Shown here: positions 5,540 through 8,233 of the stretch, in pieces
Layout of the letters: each line of letters begins with the position of its first letter
How positions within the stretch are numbered: position 1 is the first letter of the stretch
DNA from: JACTUC01 sp964477685
GTDB lineage: Archaea; Thermoproteota; Methanomethylicia; Methanomethylicales; Methanomethylicaceae
DNA: 8,233 nucleotides
Direction: 5' to 3'
Assembly: GCA_964477685.1 (NCBI GenBank)
Contig: CAYZHK010000065.1
Span: 1 to 8,233, forward strand
The notes under the pieces: generated by a model
What the model was told of the DNA's origin: nothing
The model's input: only the letters and a program-made list of their open reading frames with translations
Database searches by the model: none
Made by a program: the position numbers and the translations under genes

Positions 5540-5572
5540 TCCCGGGCAATAGGTGTAGCGAGGTCATCAGTC

Positions 5573-6352
5573 ATGCCCTACAGCAGGCTGAAGTCCATCG
5601 GGTTTAGTGATAATGAAGCAAAAACCTACGAATACCTCCTGGCCAGCGGGGATTGCACCCGCGAGCAGATCGAGAAGGGGGCTAAGCTGAAGAAGGCAGA
5701 GGCGAACACCGCAGTCCAGGGTTTGGCATCCATGGGTGCCGTGGAGCTGGAGGGCAAGCAGGTCGCTGCCGTTTCACCGAAGGTATTCCTCCAGCGGCTG
5801 CTCAGGACGAGGGAGGTTGAGACCGAGATCAGGATGTCTGAGCTGAGGAGGAACGTCAACGAGGCCCTTGGCGTTCTGGAGCCCGTCTACAGCGAGAGCA
5901 GGTTGGGATTGAGGCTGGAGGAGCTCTGGCAGATCCTGGATGGCCTCCCGGCCATGGAGACCGAGACGGTGAAGATGGTCTCAAGGGCGCAGTCAGAGGT
6001 CTGCATTATGGCCGAGAGGTTCAGCTGGTACAACAAGGTAAAGGAGGAGCTACTCTCGGCACTTGACAGAAAGGTGGCGGTCAGGGCGCTACTGCTCATG
6101 GCGGATGAGGAGACCGATTCCAGGGTTGAGGACATGAAGAGGAACGGGATATCGGTGAGGCTTGCCAGGTGCGACTGGAGAAGCACCAGGTTTACCATAG
6201 TGGACGACGCCGAGCTAGTCTTCCTCATCTGGGCAAAGAAGAGCGGGGACAGCAAGGTCTACTACCACCCAGGCTACACAAAGAATTCTGGGCTCCTGAG
6301 CGTCTTTGCGGACTCATTCCAATACCTGTGGGAGAAAGCCAAGCCACTATGA
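5573..6352 (+). CDS. TrmB-family transcriptional regulator
   Basis: This 259-residue protein has the TrmB architecture. An N-terminal winged helix-turn-helix starts with LKSIGFSDNEAKTYEYLLASG (residues 6-26) and runs to the wing near residue 70, ending in VSPKVFLQRLL. A charged helical linker (about 76-105), likely a coiled-coil dimerisation region, follows. The C-terminal sensor domain (about 110-259) has the alternating strand/helix pattern of the phospholipase-D-like domain of TrmB proteins. Archaeal TrmB regulators usually bind sugars, but the effector here is unknown. I chose the ATG at 5573 because GAGGT lies eight bases upstream and the HTH begins immediately. In-frame starts at 5537 and 5483 would add residues with no homology. 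Its stop overlaps the next gene's start (ATGA), so it is cotranscribed with the lipoate genes and probably controls them and itself. Confidence 0.85.
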   Translation: MPYSRLKSIGFSDNEAKTYEYLLASGDCTREQIEKGAKLKKAEANTAVQGLASMGAVELEGKQVAAVSPKVFLQRLLRTREVETEIRMSELRRNVNEALGVLEPVYSESRLGLRLEELWQILDGLPAMETETVKMVSRAQSEVCIMAERFSWYNKVKEELLSALDRKVAVRALLLMADEETDSRVEDMKRNGISVRLARCDWRSTRFTIVDDAELVFLIWAKKSGDSKVYYHPGYTKNSGLLSVFADSFQYLWEKAKPL

Positions 6353-7305
6353 GCGAGAGTATAAGGGTATCCTTCGGCTCGGCTGTGGAGCTGGGTCTGG
6401 TGGAGGGGAAGCTGGCCGCCCGTCCGAGGACTGCATATCTCCTTCTGGGGATGGGGGCATGCCGAGGCCGCTGCGCCTTCTGCCCGCAGTCGGCGTTGGG
6501 TGGGCAGGAGCTTATAGCTCGGGTGAGCTGGCCACAGTTTTCGCCTGATTCGGTGCTGGAGGCCCTATGCGCGTCCACGTCCATAGAAAGGGTCTGTTTC
6601 CAGTGCCAAGACGAGGAAACGGCCAAGGACCGGCTCCCCATCCTTGTGGGAAGGGTGTCTACCTGGCACCCCGTTTCGGTCTCAATGCCGCCCTGGGAGG
6701 CTGATTTCATGGCTGAGCTGAAGGTTGCAGGCGCGGAGAGATTGACCATCCCCATGGACTGCGCAAGCCCGGGGCTTTTCAGGGCGGTGAAGGGAAGGGG
6801 AATGGAGGAAAACCTCAGAGCCCTCGGGAATGCTGTTGGGATTTTCGGGAGGGGGATGGTTGGAACCCATTTGATTGTTGGCCTTGGCGAGACGGAAGAG
6901 GAGGTGGTGTCCCTTCTCGGGAGGCTGCTGTCCATGGGGGTCAAGCCCTCCCTTTTTGCCTTGACGCCGGTGAAGGGGACATTGATGGAGTGGAAGAGTC
7001 CTCCCCCCCTTCCCTCCTACAGGCGCCTTCAGCTGGCCCTATTTTCCATGGAGGAGCTGGGGGCAAAGCCCGAAGGATTCGCCTTCGGTGGCGGCAGGCT
7101 CAAGTCATTTCCGACCGGCAGGACCGCCCTGGAGGCAGCAGTGAAGAGCGGGAAGCCCTTTGAGACGAGGGGTTGCCCGGGCTGCAACCGCCCCTTTTTC
7201 AATGAGAGGGTATCAGGGCCCCTCTTCAATTTCCCGTATCCGCCATCCCCAGAGGAGGTAAAGACCATAGAGGAGGATCTTTTTTGGAGGCGCTCAGGTT
7301 CATAA
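6349..7305 (+). CDS. Radical SAM protein, LipS1/LipS2-type lipoyl synthase subunit
   Basis: This 318-residue protein has the radical SAM cluster motif CxxxCxxC at Cys38, Cys42 and Cys45 (ACRGRCAFCPQS), so it should bind a 4Fe-4S cluster and cleave S-adenosylmethionine. The later GTHLIVGLGETEEE segment (172-185) is typical of biotin-synthase-like enzymes. A second pair, Cys276 and Cys279 (GCPGCNRP), lies near the C-terminus and may bind an auxiliary cluster. Many archaea lack classical LipA and use a two-protein lipoyl synthase, LipS1 plus LipS2, related to biotin synthase. Placement directly before lipoate-ligase genes identifies this as one of the two subunits, but I cannot say which. The partner is not in the window. 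The ATG at 6349 overlaps the trmB stop by four bases. A biotin synthase role is less likely because no biotin genes are nearby. Confidence 0.78.
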   Translation: MSESIRVSFGSAVELGLVEGKLAARPRTAYLLLGMGACRGRCAFCPQSALGGQELIARVSWPQFSPDSVLEALCASTSIERVCFQCQDEETAKDRLPILVGRVSTWHPVSVSMPPWEADFMAELKVAGAERLTIPMDCASPGLFRAVKGRGMEENLRALGNAVGIFGRGMVGTHLIVGLGETEEEVVSLLGRLLSMGVKPSLFALTPVKGTLMEWKSPPPLPSYRRLQLALFSMEELGAKPEGFAFGGGRLKSFPTGRTALEAAVKSGKPFETRGCPGCNRPFFNERVSGPLFNFPYPPSPEEVKTIEEDLFWRRSGS

Positions 7306-8042
7306 ATGATGGTCCCACGGACCCATACCTCAACATGGCCAGGGACGAGGCCATTGCCATTGCCGTGGGTCGAGGGCAGTCCATTCCCACCCTCAGGCTT
7401 TACGGCTGGCGCCCAACGGCAGTGAGCATCGGCTACTTCCAGGAGTTGGAGGAGGAAGTGGACCTCGGCTTCTGCGCCGCCCACCGGATAGCTGTGGTGC
7501 GGAGGATAACGGGAGGTGGGGCAGTGTACCACGGAACCGGAGAGCTGACCTACAGCTTTGCCGCCCCCGAGTTCGATGGAGCCGTCCCAAGGGACGTGCA
7601 GTACAGCTATGCCGTCATCTGCGCCCCCCTAGTCTCTGCACTGAAGAGGCTCGGCACCGACGCCAGGTTCAGGCCCGTGAACGACATCGAGGTGGGCGGA
7701 AGGAAGGTCTCAGGCAATGCACAGACCAGGCGGTTCGGGGCTGTGCTGCAGCACGGCACCATACTGCTGAACCTTGACTGCTCGCTCCTGCCCTCCCTCA
7801 GGGTTAAGAAGGCGAAGCTGGAGGCCAAGGGCGTCGGGTCCGTGGCAGAAAGGGTGACGACCCTGGAGGACGTGCTTGGCCGCAGGGTTGAGGTGCCCCG
7901 GCTATCGCTTCTGCTGGCCCAGGAATTCGGGGCTGCCTTTGGGTGCCCCCTTGTGGATGGGCCTCTGACCGCGGAGGAGGAGCGGCTCGTCCCCGCGCTC
8001 AGGGACAGGTACTCCTCAGAAGGCTGGCTCAGGAGGAGATAG
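7284..8042 (+). CDS. lplA: Lipoate-protein ligase A, catalytic subunit
   Basis: This 252-residue protein is the catalytic part of the archaeal two-subunit lipoate-protein ligase. It activates lipoate or octanoate with ATP and attaches it to a lysine of the target protein. Diagnostic motifs are RRITGGGAVYH (73-83), the substrate-binding glycine loop; NDIEVGGRKVSGNAQ (133-147), with the conserved Lys141; and LQHGTILLN (155-163). The N-terminal NMARDEAIA and WRPTAVSIGYFQ segments are also typical. It lacks the C-terminal accessory domain of bacterial LplA, which is supplied by the next gene. The start is TTG at 7284, with AGGAGG (7271-7276) upstream, overlapping the end of the radical SAM gene by 22 bases. 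In a LipS pathway the ligase may load octanoate that the radical SAM pair then converts to lipoate on the protein. Confidence 0.95.
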   Translation: MEALRFINDGPTDPYLNMARDEAIAIAVGRGQSIPTLRLYGWRPTAVSIGYFQELEEEVDLGFCAAHRIAVVRRITGGGAVYHGTGELTYSFAAPEFDGAVPRDVQYSYAVICAPLVSALKRLGTDARFRPVNDIEVGGRKVSGNAQTRRFGAVLQHGTILLNLDCSLLPSLRVKKAKLEAKGVGSVAERVTTLEDVLGRRVEVPRLSLLLAQEFGAAFGCPLVDGPLTAEEERLVPALRDRYSSEGWLRRR

Positions 8043-8044
8043 CA

Positions 8045-8233
8045 GTGGAGAGGTCTACGACGAGGAGGTGTGGCGGAGGGAAGCTGGTGAAGGTCACCGT
8101 CAGGGCCCAAGGAAGGACCATTGAGGATATCCGCATCACCGGGGACTTCTTCACCCACCCCGAGGGCACCATCGAGGCCCTGGAGGGGAAACTTGTAGGC
8201 ATGGGGCGCGGCCAGATAGGAGGGGCTGTGAGG
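8045..8233 (+). CDS. lplB: Lipoate-protein ligase accessory subunit LplB, partial at the right edge
   Basis: The first 63 codons are visible before the window ends. The sequence GGGKLVKVTV (10-19), then IEDIRITGDFFTHPEG (26-41), matches the lipoate-protein ligase C-terminal domain, whose GDFF signature is at 33-36. In archaea this domain is a separate small protein that LplA needs for the adenylation step. The GTG at 8045 has GGAGG at 8032-8036 eight bases upstream, two bases after the lplA stop. The first dozen residues, rich in Arg and Gly, precede the domain. The C-terminus is not in the window. Confidence 0.88.
   Translation, partial: MERSTTRRCGGGKLVKVTVRAQGRTIEDIRITGDFFTHPEGTIEALEGKLVGMGRGQIGGAVR

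Noticed and set aside
5483..5572. TTG at 5483 or ATG at 5537 as start of the TrmB-family gene
   Set aside because: The extra residues do not match the family and neither has a ribosome binding site, whereas the ATG at 5573 has GAGGT eight bases upstream.
5503..5572. Seven-base direct repeat ATCAGTC at 5503-5509 and 5566-5572
   Set aside because: It is too short and too far apart to distinguish from chance.
6169..6348. Extended N-terminus of the radical SAM protein inside the TrmB gene
   Set aside because: The extra 60 residues are an out-of-frame shadow of the regulator; the ATGA junction at 6349 is the natural start.
6349..7305. Biotin synthase assignment for the radical SAM protein
   Set aside because: No biotin genes are present, and coupling to lplA and lplB favours a LipS-type lipoyl synthase subunit.

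Overview
This window is G+C-rich DNA with AGG-rich arginine usage. It has tightly overlapping genes, GGAGG-type ribosome binding sites and frequent GTG/TTG starts. The content is archaeal: an MtrH-family pterin methyltransferase, a methanogen-type core methionine synthase, a TrmB-family regulator, stand-alone Lrp/AsnC sensor domains, and an archaeal-style lipoate assembly set (LipS-type radical SAM protein with a split LplA/LplB ligase). I read it as a chromosomal segment of an archaeon that handles methyl groups on a pterin carrier, for example a Thermoplasmatota or Bathyarchaeia-like lineage. The exact lineage cannot be fixed from this sequence. No mobile element, CRISPR array, rRNA or tRNA was seen.

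Layout. (1) Positions 104-2531, plus strand: a translationally coupled three-gene cassette of a cobalamin-binding corrinoid protein, a core-MetE/MesA-type methionine synthase and an MtrH homologue. (2) Positions 2580-3053, plus strand: two consecutive small genes that each encode only the Lrp/AsnC ligand-binding (RAM) domain. (3) Positions 5423-3050, minus strand: a three-gene unit of a divergent ProC-like Rossmann protein, a 16-cysteine zinc-ribbon protein with an HNH-like N-terminus, and endonuclease IV (Nfo). Its last stop codon interlocks with the stop of the second RAM gene. (4) Positions 5573-8233, plus strand: a lipoate operon with a TrmB-type regulator, a LipS1/LipS2-type radical SAM protein, lipoate-protein ligase LplA and the start of the accessory subunit LplB, which is cut by the right edge.

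How the genes may work together. The first cassette is best explained as a self-contained methionine synthase. MtrH would load a methyl group from methyl-tetrahydro(methano)pterin onto the corrinoid protein, and the MesA-type enzyme would pass it to homocysteine. This would do the job that MtrA of the membrane-bound Mtr complex is thought to do in methanogens. Two key positions look altered: the Asp of the corrinoid DxHxxG motif is Gly, and the expected Glu zinc ligand of the methionine synthase is Ala. The right-hand operon makes and attaches lipoate, probably for the glycine cleavage H protein or 2-oxoacid dehydrogenases. A functional link between lipoate-dependent glycine cleavage (a C1 source) and the methyl-transfer cassette is attractive but inferred. 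The middle minus-strand unit looks like DNA repair (Nfo) together with two poorly characterised proteins.
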